Source of the DNA: Treponema sp.
GTDB taxonomy: Bacteria > Spirochaetota > Spirochaetia > Treponematales > Breznakiellaceae
Assembly (NCBI GenBank): GCA_031257595.1
Contig: JAIROH010000088.1
Location: 1 to 10,807, forward strand
Direction: 5' to 3'
DNA length: 10,807 nucleotides
How positions within the stretch are numbered: position 1 is the stretch's first letter; every line of letters starts with the position of its first letter. A program made the position numbers and the translations under genes. Shown piece after piece: positions 1 to 7,847 of the stretch. The notes under the pieces are model-generated. The model worked only from the letters and a program-made list of their open reading frames with translations, was not told the DNA's origin and ran no database searches.

Positions 1-372
1 TATGTGATTAACTTCGCCGGGGAAAATCTTTGTTATGCGGTAGACTGGTGCGGCGTAAAATCCGGCAAAAATTTTGACAAATTTACCGAGTGTAAACTAA
101 CGCCCGAACCCATCGCAAATCTTTTTACCGTCAAGGCAATCCGTGAATCGCCTTTGTCAATGGGCTGTCGTGTGATTGACATTGTCAAAGCGGGAAGTTA
201 TGAAGTGTTTGTCGGTGAAGTGGTCTCCGTGGAAGCCGATCCTGAAATTCTTGACGCCGACGGAAAACCGGATTTTCAAAAAATTGGACTGTTGTCATAC
301 ACCAACGGCAGATACTATACCCTTGGCAAATACATGGGGGATTTGGGCTTCTCGAACCGGCATATGAGATAG
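1..372 (+). CDS. flavin reductase-like protein (FMN-binding split barrel), 5' end outside the window
   Basis: This is the C-terminal 123 residues of a flavin reductase-like protein. Such proteins bind FMN in a split beta-barrel and reduce flavin or act as small NAD(P)H:flavin oxidoreductases in the cytoplasm. Visible family features are the stretch reading YAVDWCGVKSGKNFDKF near the left edge, the middle segment CRVIDIVKAGSYEVFVGEVV, and the typical ending in which a Y-T-N-G-R-Y-Y-T-L-G-K run precedes G-D-L-G-F-S. The reading frame is open to the first base, and family members carry about 50-70 more N-terminal residues, so I treat the GTG at base 4 as internal, not as a start. The ending is close to the normal family terminus, with five extra residues (NRHMR) that may come from the junction with the next fragment. 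Whether the gene is intact upstream cannot be seen. Confidence 0.75.
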   Translation, partial: YVINFAGENLCYAVDWCGVKSGKNFDKFTECKLTPEPIANLFTVKAIRESPLSMGCRVIDIVKAGSYEVFVGEVVSVEADPEILDADGKPDFQKIGLLSYTNGRYYTLGKYMGDLGFSNRHMR

Positions 373-551
373 CCTACTCGGGATCAACCTGCGGCTCGCC
401 CACATCCATAGCCAGCCTGAAAGGTTTTTTTGACGAGGAAGGAGTTAAGATAAACCTGGTAAGCGGCAGTACCTTTGAGGCTTCACGGGCAGTCCTGGCC
501 GCGGGGAAAATAATCGTCGAAAACGGCGACTTCCAGTATTTCCTGGCGATC
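348..551 (+). pseudogene. fragment of an ABC-transporter substrate-binding protein (sulfonate/nitrate/taurine type)
   Basis: The frame running through 348-551 encodes a recognisable piece of a periplasmic substrate-binding protein of the NMT1/SsuA-like group. It includes an EIAYSGSTCGSPTSIASLKG run, then FFDEEGV, then LVSGSTFEASRAVLAAGK and NGDFQYF. This corresponds to the start of the mature protein, where the ligand-binding lobe begins. No signal peptide or start codon precedes it: upstream, the frame runs into the end of the flavin reductase-like gene. After about base 551 the similarity stops, although the frame stays open to a TAA at 663. About 65 residues remain of a family that usually has over 300. 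I read it as a remnant cut at both ends. The family call is by pattern recognition and the exact substrate is unknown. Confidence 0.6.
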
Positions 552-577
552 CTGCCGTCGAGTTTTAGCACCGGGGT

Positions 578-846
578 ATTTTTGATTCGCAAGCCGGTCT
601 TGGGTTTTACATTAATTGGGCAAAAGGCTGGGGGGCCTACCCGAAGGTGTACGGGGCGATTATAATCATCGCCGCCGAATCGTGATCATGACTCCCCGCC
701 CCGGCGAGATTGTCGACGTGGTTGACGTTGACCTTGCCGAAGACGAACGGGACCGGAACAACGACAACTTTATCGCCTTACGGAAAAAAATCCTCGAAGC
801 CCTGCATCTGGTCATTTCCCGGCCCCAGATGGAATACGAGATTTGA
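578..846 (+). pseudogene. frameshifted fragments, possibly of a carbon-nitrogen hydrolase (nitrilase family)
   Basis: Two short pieces lie in different frames. The first (578-685) reads IFDSQAG, then FYINWAKGWGAYPKVYGA and IIIIAAES before a TGA. It resembles the region of nitrilase-family amidohydrolases around the catalytic cysteine, where an FDT..G start, an I-C-W/Y-D core, a Pro and a GA-hydrophobic-P-A strand follow each other; here the Cys position reads Asn. The second (688-846) reads GEIVDVVDVDLAEDERDRNND and ends in a TGA; it resembles the closing strand and helix of the same family. The roughly 70 residues expected between them are missing. If correct, this is a doubly broken gene. 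The alternative is unrelated sequence with chance resemblance. My confidence in the family is low; that no intact gene is present is much safer. Confidence 0.25.
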
Positions 847-1144
847 GGAGCCGGAATATCCTTTTGGCTTTACAGGCTTGCGATACATTCCCGAACCGTC
901 GAAGCGCATTCAGGCCTTGTGAAGTGGGGCATATATTATTATCAATATTATTTTATCCCCTTTTTTTATGTCCATTTGCTGTATGCGTTTCGTCGTTTTA
1001 CGGCGGTTCGGAATTTCGATTTGCCAGGTCATTCCGCCGCACTCTATATTCCCACGCTCACTCCAAACATATTGGCGACGATGTTTTTTTTACGCAAGCC
1101 CCACCAATATGCCTTCGCCAACGTATTTATGCTGAATAGCTCGT
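847..1144. other. AT-rich intergenic region with no supportable gene
   Basis: This 298-base stretch separates the + strand gene remains from the end of the - strand operon. It has runs of A/T around 930-970 and T-runs near 960 and 1083. Two short open frames cross it but their translations resemble no protein and they overlap each other. I find no convincing hairpin plus T-run terminator for the - strand operon. Bases 1113-1125 (CTTCGCCAACGTA) are identical to 9866-9878 in the palindromic region upstream of the operon. Confidence 0.6.
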
Positions 1145-3331
1145 TTACCAGGTGCCGCCGCTCTCAAACTGGAGCCGGTACAAGCCCGCGTAAAGGCCGT
1201 TTTTTGCGATAAGCTCGTCGTGACGGCCCTGTTCTACAAGGCGTCCGCCTGAAAGAACCAGAATCCGTTCCGCATGACGTATTGTCGACAGCCTGTGAGC
1301 GATGACAATCGACGTGCGGCCGGCAAGAACCTTCTGTATGCCAAGCTGAATAAGGTTTTCCGTTTCGGTATCGATAGAGCTTGTAGCCTCGTCAAGAATC
1401 ACCATCGCTGGATTGTGGGCAATAACCCTGGCAAAGCTGATAAGCTGCCGCTGACCGGAAGAAATGTTCGCCGCTCCTTCGGAAAGTTTTGTATTGTAGC
1501 CGTCCGGAAGCCCAGAAATAAATTCATCGGCATGAACAGCCCTGGCCGCTTCGGTAATCTCTTCTTCGCTCAACGGGAGACCCAGGGAGATATTTTCCGC
1601 CACGGTTCCCGAAAACAAAAACACTTCCTGGAGTACCGGAAGTATTGCCCGGCGCAGCTGCCGCAGGGGGATCTCCGTTACCGGAATGCCGTCCAGGGTA
1701 ATGCGCCCGCTTTGTATGTCCCAAAGCCGGGTAAGCACATTGATGATCGTGGTTTTTCCCGCTCCCGTATAACCGACAATGGCGGCCGTCTCGCCAGGCT
1801 CGACGGTAAAGCTTAAATGTTTTAAGACCTCTTCCCCTTCCTTGTAAGAAAATGAAACGTCCTTAAACTCAACGTGTCCCCTGACAAGGCTTTTCGCTGC
1901 CCGGCCGTCGTCCAATCCTTCGTCCGGCGATTCCGCGGGCGCGCCGGAAAGGGCCGGCGCTTCAATGTTCCGCGTTCCCCGGTCGGGGATCCTGTCTTCG
2001 GTATCAAGCAGGGCAAAAACCCGTTCGCCGCCTGCCATCGCGGATTGAAGGAGCGTGTACTTTTCCGCAATGTCCATGACCGGAGAATAAAAAAGTCCCA
2101 CAAGGTTAATAAACGCGACAAGCACCCCCAGGGAAAGGGACAGGTTGAGCACAAAATTCGCCCCCACGGCAATGACCACGGCGGTTGTGAGTACCGATAA
2201 AAAGTCGATAATCGGGCGGAAGATCGCGTATACGTACATTTCCGCAAGATTCGCTTTAAGGAATTCTTCGTTCCGCCCGCCGAATTCTTTTCGGCTCTTT
2301 TTGCCGCCCAAAAAAAGCTGAACCACCTGGATACCGGAAAGCCGTTCCGAAAGGTACGAGTTAACCTTTGACGAAGCGACCCGCTGCTGCCTGAACGCGT
2401 CCCGCGCCTTGATCCGGCTCAGGGCGGTTACAAGGAGTACCGGCGGCAGCGTAACAATCACCACCGCGGCAAGCTTGGGTGACAAAATAAAAAGGGTTAC
2501 CAGCGCGCCTGTCATAACCGAAAGATCCTTGATAAAGGCGATAAGCACGTTGGTAAAAAATTCGTTTATCGTCTCCACGTCTCCGGTAAGGCGGGTTACA
2601 ATGCGCCCCACGGGATTGCGGGAAAGAAAGTCCGTGGACTGGCCGGAGGTTTTTTTGAAAAGCTCAAGGCGGATGTCTTTCATCACCTTTTGCCCGATAA
2701 AGACGGAAACGATGGTTTCGATAAACGTACATACAAAGACGAATGACAGTACGACAAAAAGGATTAACGCCGTCCGCGAAATAAGGGAAAGATCGCCGTT
2801 TCGTATGATCCGGCGCTCGTCCGCGCTCAGCTTTTCCATATCCCCGCCGCGGATTGCCCCGGCGCCGTTTTCCCATATAAAAAGATCCCCGTACGTTTCC
2901 ATAATCGGCCGGGCCGGATCCGACAACTCGAACACATACCACTGCCCGTCTTCAAGAACGCCCAGGGTGCGCATGTCTTTTTCCGCCTTCGCGGAAAATC
3001 GTATGTTTTGATCCTGGGGAACAAAAAGATAGTCTTTTATCCGTACCGCGCCGCTTGCCGATTCAAGCTCCCCAAAGGCTTTTCGCGCCTCCGCGCTCCC
3101 CCCTGCCGCGGCCCGTTCCGGCCGCAGCGGGAGGAAGCGCGCCATTATCGCCCGGTCGATAAGCCGCTGCTGCAAAACCGGAAACAAAAGTTCACCGCCG
3201 GTGGAAAAAACCAGGGCGACAAGAACCACGGCGGTAAGGAATTTGTACGGTTTGAGGTAGGAAAGGATACGGCCCGCTATTTTCGAGTCGTATTGCTTTA
3301 CGACTTCCTCGGTTTCAAAATACTCAGACAC
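1145..3331 (-). CDS. ABC exporter subunit (TMD-NBD half transporter) with large extracytoplasmic insertion
   Basis: This 728-residue inner-membrane half transporter of the type IV exporter class (MsbA/BmrD-like) probably works as a heterodimer with the gene just upstream. TM1 spans about 29-55 and TM2 about 186-212. Between them lie about 130 hydrophilic residues, absent from most family members but reminiscent of the extracellular domain of BmrD. The nucleotide domain has Walker A GYTGAGKTT (520-528), Q-loop Q568, a signature reading NISSGQRQL (622-630) instead of LSGGQ, Walker B with D647 and catalytic E648, and switch H679. Residues 455-482 form an unusually long Pro/Asp/Ala-rich linker before the nucleotide domain. 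I chose the GTG at 3331 because AAGGAG lies six bases upstream and the protein then begins just before the usual N-terminal helix; the frame is open for 79 more codons without family likeness. It overlaps the upstream stop by 8 bases. The substrate cannot be inferred. Confidence 0.93.
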   Translation of the reverse strand: MSEYFETEEVVKQYDSKIAGRILSYLKPYKFLTAVVLVALVFSTGGELLFPVLQQRLIDRAIMARFLPLRPERAAAGGSAEARKAFGELESASGAVRIKDYLFVPQDQNIRFSAKAEKDMRTLGVLEDGQWYVFELSDPARPIMETYGDLFIWENGAGAIRGGDMEKLSADERRIIRNGDLSLISRTALILFVVLSFVFVCTFIETIVSVFIGQKVMKDIRLELFKKTSGQSTDFLSRNPVGRIVTRLTGDVETINEFFTNVLIAFIKDLSVMTGALVTLFILSPKLAAVVIVTLPPVLLVTALSRIKARDAFRQQRVASSKVNSYLSERLSGIQVVQLFLGGKKSRKEFGGRNEEFLKANLAEMYVYAIFRPIIDFLSVLTTAVVIAVGANFVLNLSLSLGVLVAFINLVGLFYSPVMDIAEKYTLLQSAMAGGERVFALLDTEDRIPDRGTRNIEAPALSGAPAESPDEGLDDGRAAKSLVRGHVEFKDVSFSYKEGEEVLKHLSFTVEPGETAAIVGYTGAGKTTIINVLTRLWDIQSGRITLDGIPVTEIPLRQLRRAILPVLQEVFLFSGTVAENISLGLPLSEEEITEAARAVHADEFISGLPDGYNTKLSEGAANISSGQRQLISFARVIAHNPAMVILDEATSSIDTETENLIQLGIQKVLAGRTSIVIAHRLSTIRHAERILVLSGGRLVEQGRHDELIAKNGLYAGLYRLQFESGGTW

Positions 3332-5150
3332 GGGCCGCTCCTTCGCCGGTCTCGTCCCGCCTTTCCGGTGTCCCGCCGGGAAGGCCTTCGCTAAGGCGCT
3401 GAAGTTCCGCCATCCGCGCGAAGAATTTGCCGGCGGCAAGCAGTTCTCCCGGCGTTCCGTGTTCGGCGATCTTTCCGTCTTCGAGAACCACGACCCTGTC
3501 GGCGGCGGAAAGCGTCGAAACCTTGTGGGACACGATGACCGTCGTTTTGCCGGCGGCTTTGCGCTCACCGAGGATACTTGTCAAAATACGCCGTTCCGTT
3601 TCGGCGTCCACCGCGGAAAACGAATCGTCCAGCACGAGAATTTCCGGCTGTAGCAGGACGGCCCGGGCAATGGCCACCCGCTGTTTCTGGCCGCCGGAAA
3701 GGGTAAGGCCCCGCTCGCCGACAAGGGTTTCCCAGCCCGCGTTAAAGTTTTCCATATCCCGGTTAAGGGCGGAAAGCCCCGCGGCCTTTTCAAGCCGCGC
3801 GCTGTCCGCGGGGCCGTCCATGCCGTAGCCGATGTTGTTTTTTATCGTATCGGAAAAAAGGTAGCTGTCCTGGGGGCTGACGCCGAAAAGTCCCCTCAGG
3901 GCGGACAGTTCCCAAAGCCGGACATCCAGCCCCCGGACAAAAACGCTCCCCGGCGGCGGATCGATCATGCGGACAAAGGCCTTGAGCAGGGTTGATTTTC
4001 CCGAGCCGGTTCTGCCGAGAACGCCGAGCGTCGTTCCGCCGGCTACGGAAAGCGTAACGTTTTCAAGCGCGGGCGAATCGTTTCCCGGATAGGCAAAAGA
4101 AAGGCCGCGCAGCTCTATTTCGGGCAGGCCCGGACACGGGGACGCGGAGGAGGCCCCTTTAAGGTTTTGTATGCCCGATTCGGTACGAAACACCTCGTTG
4201 ATCCGGGCCATACCCGCCGCGCCGCGCTGTATCATATTCACCATAAAACCCGCCCCCATGAGGGGCCAGATAAGCATCTGCAAATAACTGAAAAGGGCGA
4301 CAAGCCCGCCGGGACTCAGGTAGCCGAGTACGACGCGCCTTCCTCCGGTAAAAAGAAGGATAAGGGTGGTAATACCGGCAAGAAAACTTATAAGCGGGAA
4401 AAAACTGCCGTACAGTTTTACCAGGTTCATGTTGGCGTCCCGGTAATCGTCGTTTACCGCGGCGAATTTTTTGATAAACCACGATTCCTTGACAAAGCTT
4501 TTAACGACCCGTATCCCGGCAAAGGTTTCCTGAACCGTGTCACTCATCGCGGAATAGGTTTCCTGGGCACGGTGAAAACGCTTGCCCATAGCCCTGCCGA
4601 AAAAGAATATCGCCAGGGTAACGAACGGAAGGGGGATGATCGCCATGGCCGCCGTTTCCGCGTCCTGTATAAAAATAATTACCAGAATGGCGGCCGCCAT
4701 GATCGTGCCGTCGACAAGGGTTACCAGCCCCCAGCTGAGGGAATTCCGCACCGCTCCGACATCGTTAATCGCCCGGGCCATAAGGTCGCCTATTTTGTTT
4801 TTCTGGTAAAAATCATAGGACATCGCCAGAAGGTGGGAAAAAAGGTTTTCCCGCAGTTCCGCTTCAATACGCCGTGAAGATCCGTGGATAAAGTTACGCC
4901 AGAGAAAACGGCCGGACGCGATAAAGAGCATCGTAATGAGCATCGCGGCGCAGAAACGGAAAACCGAAAACAATCTAAAACTGCCCTGGGTTATAAGGTC
5001 CACCGCGCCGCGTATGTACAGGGGAATCACCGCCTGGGCCGCGTCGACGGCGACAAGACAGATAAAACCGAGTATGTACTGGACCCGGTATTTTTTAAGA
5101 TAGGGGAAGATTGTTTTAAATTCCCCGAGGGAGACCTTTTTTTGCCGCAT
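3324..5150 (-). CDS. ABC exporter subunit (TMD-NBD half transporter) with degenerate Walker B
   Basis: This 608-residue half transporter of the type IV exporter class has standard length and domain order: a six-helix membrane domain (about 20-310), then a nucleotide-binding domain (about 343-580). Walker A is GRTGSGKST (379-387), Q-loop Q427, signature LSGGQ (484-488), Walker B ILVLDD (504-509) and switch H542. The residue after the Walker B Asp is D509, not the catalytic Glu. That change is the mark of the degenerate-site subunit in heterodimeric exporters such as TM287/288, LmrCD and BmrCD. Together with the overlapping second gene this strongly suggests a heterodimer in the inner membrane exporting a lipid, drug or peptide; which one is unknown. 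The ATG at 5150 has AGGGA about nine bases upstream and lies 11 bases past the preceding stop. The C-terminal tail (591-608) is charged and Gly-rich with no domain. Confidence 0.94.
   Translation of the reverse strand: MRQKKVSLGEFKTIFPYLKKYRVQYILGFICLVAVDAAQAVIPLYIRGAVDLITQGSFRLFSVFRFCAAMLITMLFIASGRFLWRNFIHGSSRRIEAELRENLFSHLLAMSYDFYQKNKIGDLMARAINDVGAVRNSLSWGLVTLVDGTIMAAAILVIIFIQDAETAAMAIIPLPFVTLAIFFFGRAMGKRFHRAQETYSAMSDTVQETFAGIRVVKSFVKESWFIKKFAAVNDDYRDANMNLVKLYGSFFPLISFLAGITTLILLFTGGRRVVLGYLSPGGLVALFSYLQMLIWPLMGAGFMVNMIQRGAAGMARINEVFRTESGIQNLKGASSASPCPGLPEIELRGLSFAYPGNDSPALENVTLSVAGGTTLGVLGRTGSGKSTLLKAFVRMIDPPPGSVFVRGLDVRLWELSALRGLFGVSPQDSYLFSDTIKNNIGYGMDGPADSARLEKAAGLSALNRDMENFNAGWETLVGERGLTLSGGQKQRVAIARAVLLQPEILVLDDSFSAVDAETERRILTSILGERKAAGKTTVIVSHKVSTLSAADRVVVLEDGKIAEHGTPGELLAAGKFFARMAELQRLSEGLPGGTPERRDETGEGAARV
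3338..3343 (-). promoter_or_regulatory. Shine-Dalgarno AAGGAG that sets the GTG start of the second exporter gene
   Basis: On the - strand AAGGAG is followed by six bases and the GTG at 3331-3329. It lies inside the coding end of the first exporter gene, and the new start overlaps that gene's TGA (3326-3324). This arrangement favours translational coupling and near-equal amounts of the two subunits. Confidence 0.75.
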
Positions 5151-5161
5151 GGAACTGTTCC

Positions 5162-5971
5162 CTAATTTTTCTTCTGGGTTTCCATCCGCTTGATATCCGT
5201 TTCAAGTTTGGCAGACCAGATCTCCAGTTTTTTCTTTACCGTTTCCACTTCTTCCCTGTCACCCATCAGTACGTGAATACGCCTTAGGGCAGAAAGAAAA
5301 TTAATCCCCTGTTTAAAATCGTCAATGCGGTTTGTTGAAAGCTCGTACTTTTCCCGGTAACGATCCGCGGCCTGCATAAGCAGTTTTTTTATCATCCTAA
5401 GGTGGTATACCGTAGGTTCATAATTCGGGGATCTGGGGTCCGTGTTGACCACGGCGTTTTTCAGGTCGATGATGTTTTTCGTTACGGCGGCAAAGCGGCC
5501 TTCAAGTTCCACAAAAGACCAGCGCCACTTGGTATTGTCCCCATAAGCGTTTTCAAGAAGCTGTATGGCAAGCCCCATTTTGCGTACCAGCAGGTAGCGC
5601 CTGGCGGCATCCAGCGACGCGATTTCCGCGAGCTTCTCTTCGTAATCCGAATAAGGGGCGTCCACATAGTTGGAAACCACTTCCTCAAGATAAATTACGC
5701 TTTTGTACAGTGATTTTCTGCCGTCATTCAGGGCGTTTTCTTCCTTGATTTTTAACCGGGATTGGGAAACCAGGCTGATAAGGATATGATAGGAAGCAAG
5801 GTTAAGCATTTCCTCGGCGAGGGCGAGGCGCTTAAAAGCGGAATTTCCCGGATCCTTTTGAATCACCAAAAGCAGGGATTTTTCCCGCGCGGCGATATCT
5901 ACAATCGCGTCCCTGTAGGGTTTTATTTTTTCCTGGTACTGATACCGTTCTTCGTTGGTGATTTTTGCCAT
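5162..5971 (-). CDS. conserved-looking helical cytoplasmic protein, function unknown
   Basis: I do not recognise this 269-residue protein. It has no signal peptide, no membrane segment and no nucleotide-binding or metal motif. It looks almost wholly alpha-helical, rich in Lys, Glu, Leu and Arg, with a coiled-coil-like C-terminus (about 240-267) and likely helix pairs around 40-75, 85-100 and 115-145. This pattern would suit a TPR-like or structural scaffold protein, but no repeat is clear. The ATG at 5971 begins MAKITNEERY and sits one base past the RecN stop, so the two are probably coupled; the Shine-Dalgarno there is weak (AGAG). The frame is open 35 codons further up, but that part runs inside recN and has no other support. 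Codon use and length look like a real gene. Its position between recN and the exporter genes does not fix its role. Confidence 0.8.
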   Translation of the reverse strand: MAKITNEERYQYQEKIKPYRDAIVDIAAREKSLLLVIQKDPGNSAFKRLALAEEMLNLASYHILISLVSQSRLKIKEENALNDGRKSLYKSVIYLEEVVSNYVDAPYSDYEEKLAEIASLDAARRYLLVRKMGLAIQLLENAYGDNTKWRWSFVELEGRFAAVTKNIIDLKNAVVNTDPRSPNYEPTVYHLRMIKKLLMQAADRYREKYELSTNRIDDFKQGINFLSALRRIHVLMGDREEVETVKKKLEIWSAKLETDIKRMETQKKN

Positions 5972-5972
5972 G

Positions 5973-7847
5973 TTAACTCTGCAAAGCGGTTGTTCCACCG
6001 CCGGCCTTTTTACCGCCGCTCTTCCTGTCACCGCCGCTCTTCCCATATTTTTGCAATAAATCGCCCGCATGTGCAAGAGCCGCGCCGCCCGCCGAGTCTC
6101 CAGCCAGCATTCGGGCTATTTCTTCCTGTCTGGTTTTCCCCGAAAGGGTTTTTACCGTGGTGACCGTCCTGCCGCTTTTTCCCGGCGCGATGCCTGAGCC
6201 GACGACGCTTTTTTCGACCCTGATATGGTTATCCGCCCTTACGGCGATGCTTGCCAGATGGGTTATGCAGAATATCTGCTTGAATTCCCCGATTTTTTCA
6301 AGATATTCCCCGACGGCAAGGGCTACTTCTCCGCCTATACCGGCGTCGATTTCGTCAAAAACAAGGGTTTCCAGCGTATCCGAACGGGCCAGAACCGTTT
6401 TTATCGCAAGCATAACCCGGGAAAGCTCACCCCCCGACGCGATACGGGCAAGCTCTTTGACAGGCTCTCCGGGATTGGCGGAAATAAGAAATTCCACGTC
6501 GTCGGCCCCCCAGGGTCCGCAGATAAGGTTGCCGCTCGGCCCCTGCCCTTTGGAAGCGACCAGCACCTCGAAACGGGCTCTGGGCATGCCGAGTCTTTGC
6601 AGTATCGCGTTAATCGCCTGGGCAAGCCTGCCCGCGCCTTCTTTCCGTTTCGCCCCCAGGGCGGCGGCCTTTATCGCGATTTCTTTTTCCAGAGCGGCTA
6701 TTTCCGTCTTGAGTTTGGCTCTGTTTTCCTCCGACTGGGAAAGGGCTTCTATCTCCCGTTCCGCCCCGGCCCTGTAGTCAAGCAGGGCGTCTTCTTCGGT
6801 TGCGCCGGCGAACCCCGGGGAATCGCCGCCGCGGGCCTTGCTTCCGCCGGAAACATCGTTTCCGGCAAGATCGTTCGCGGAATGCACGGCCTTTCCGCCG
6901 TATTTTTTTTTCAGCCTGAAAAGCAGGGCGAGCCTTTCTTCTACTTCCTCAAGCCTTTTCGGATCGTAAGAAAGGCCGTCGCGGTAGGCCCGGAGTTCTT
7001 CGGCAAGGTCTTCCGCCTCGTAGTAAAGGTCGTCCATGCGCCGGGCAAGCGCCGAAAGGCTTTCGTCGAGGGACGCGGCGCCCTCGACAAAAACCCGGGC
7101 CCGCCGGGCAAGGCTCAGTACGGAGCTTTCGCCGTCGAAAAAGAGCGACGCGGCGTTTTCGGCCTGGGTACTGAGCTTTTCAAACGACGAGAGCCGCTGG
7201 GCCTCGGCCTCAAGCTCGCGGCTCTCGCCGGGTTTGGGCGCCGCTTTGGTTATTTCATCGACCGCATAGGAAAGAAGCTCTATCCGGGCGTCCCTGTCAC
7301 GCTCGGAATTAGCCTGAACCTCAAACGCCTTTTTCTTTTCGGTAAGATTAAGAAAAAAACCGTTAAACGACGAGGCTTCTTCTTCAATACCGGCGAAACG
7401 ATCCAGGTAACGCCTGTGGGCTTCTTTTCGCAGCAGCGTTTCATGGTCATGCTGACCGTGCAGGTCAAAAAGAAGCGCCATAAATTCCGAAAGGTCGCCC
7501 CTGGTAAGGGGGATGTTTTGTATATAGACAGAAGATCTGCCGGAAGCCTTTATGTTCCGCCGTACCACCACGCGGCCGTCTTCCGCATCGATGTCCCGGG
7601 CGGCAAGCCAGGAAAACACGTCGGCATTGTTTTTGTGTATGTTAATTACCGCGGAAACGCCGGCTTCTTCGCAGCCTGTCCGTATAACATCACTGTCGGC
7701 CTTCGCCCCCAAAAGAAAACTTAGCGAACCGACAATTATCGATTTGCCCGCGCCGGTTTCTCCGGTAAGGATATTAAACCCGTCTTCGAAGGAGATGGAA
7801 AGGTTGTCGATAAGGGCATAGTTCCTGATCGAAAGTTCCTCAAGCAT
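5973..7847 (-). CDS. recN: DNA repair protein RecN
   Basis: RecN is a cytoplasmic SMC-like ATPase that acts early in double-strand-break repair by recombination. The N-terminal ATPase half begins MLEELSIRNYALI and has Walker A GETGAGKS (29-36) and the family motif HGQHDHETLL (130-139). A long coiled coil (about 160-400) follows. The C-terminal half carries the ABC-type signature SGGELSR (471-477), Walker B LVFDE (495-499) and H530 in ITHLASIA. At 624 residues it is longer than typical RecN (about 550-580). The extra length is a Gly/Ser/Asp-rich insertion around 318-352 in the coiled coil and a Gly/Lys-rich tail (601-624). I chose the ATG at 7847, which gives the standard N-terminus; it has GGGGGA just upstream and overlaps the nadK stop by 8 bases. 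The in-frame ATG 27 codons upstream adds residues unlike the family. Confidence 0.97.
   Translation of the reverse strand: MLEELSIRNYALIDNLSISFEDGFNILTGETGAGKSIIVGSLSFLLGAKADSDVIRTGCEEAGVSAVINIHKNNADVFSWLAARDIDAEDGRVVVRRNIKASGRSSVYIQNIPLTRGDLSEFMALLFDLHGQHDHETLLRKEAHRRYLDRFAGIEEEASSFNGFFLNLTEKKKAFEVQANSERDRDARIELLSYAVDEITKAAPKPGESRELEAEAQRLSSFEKLSTQAENAASLFFDGESSVLSLARRARVFVEGAASLDESLSALARRMDDLYYEAEDLAEELRAYRDGLSYDPKRLEEVEERLALLFRLKKKYGGKAVHSANDLAGNDVSGGSKARGGDSPGFAGATEEDALLDYRAGAEREIEALSQSEENRAKLKTEIAALEKEIAIKAAALGAKRKEGAGRLAQAINAILQRLGMPRARFEVLVASKGQGPSGNLICGPWGADDVEFLISANPGEPVKELARIASGGELSRVMLAIKTVLARSDTLETLVFDEIDAGIGGEVALAVGEYLEKIGEFKQIFCITHLASIAVRADNHIRVEKSVVGSGIAPGKSGRTVTTVKTLSGKTRQEEIARMLAGDSAGGAALAHAGDLLQKYGKSGGDRKSGGKKAGGGTTALQS

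Noticed and set aside
374..592. A 72-codon - strand frame over the substrate-binding fragment
   Set aside because: The + strand translation here has family likeness and the - strand one has none.
843..1212. Two overlapping short + strand frames in the AT-rich region
   Set aside because: They have no recognisable content or Shine-Dalgarno, and they run into the end of the exporter gene on the other strand.
4167..4877. A 236-codon + strand frame opposite the first exporter gene
   Set aside because: It overlaps conserved transmembrane coding sequence on the other strand and resembles no protein.
6225..7724. A 499-codon open frame on the + strand opposite recN
   Set aside because: It is antisense to a clear RecN and its translation is rich in Phe, Gly and Lys with no family likeness. 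It is a shadow of the coding strand's codon pattern.
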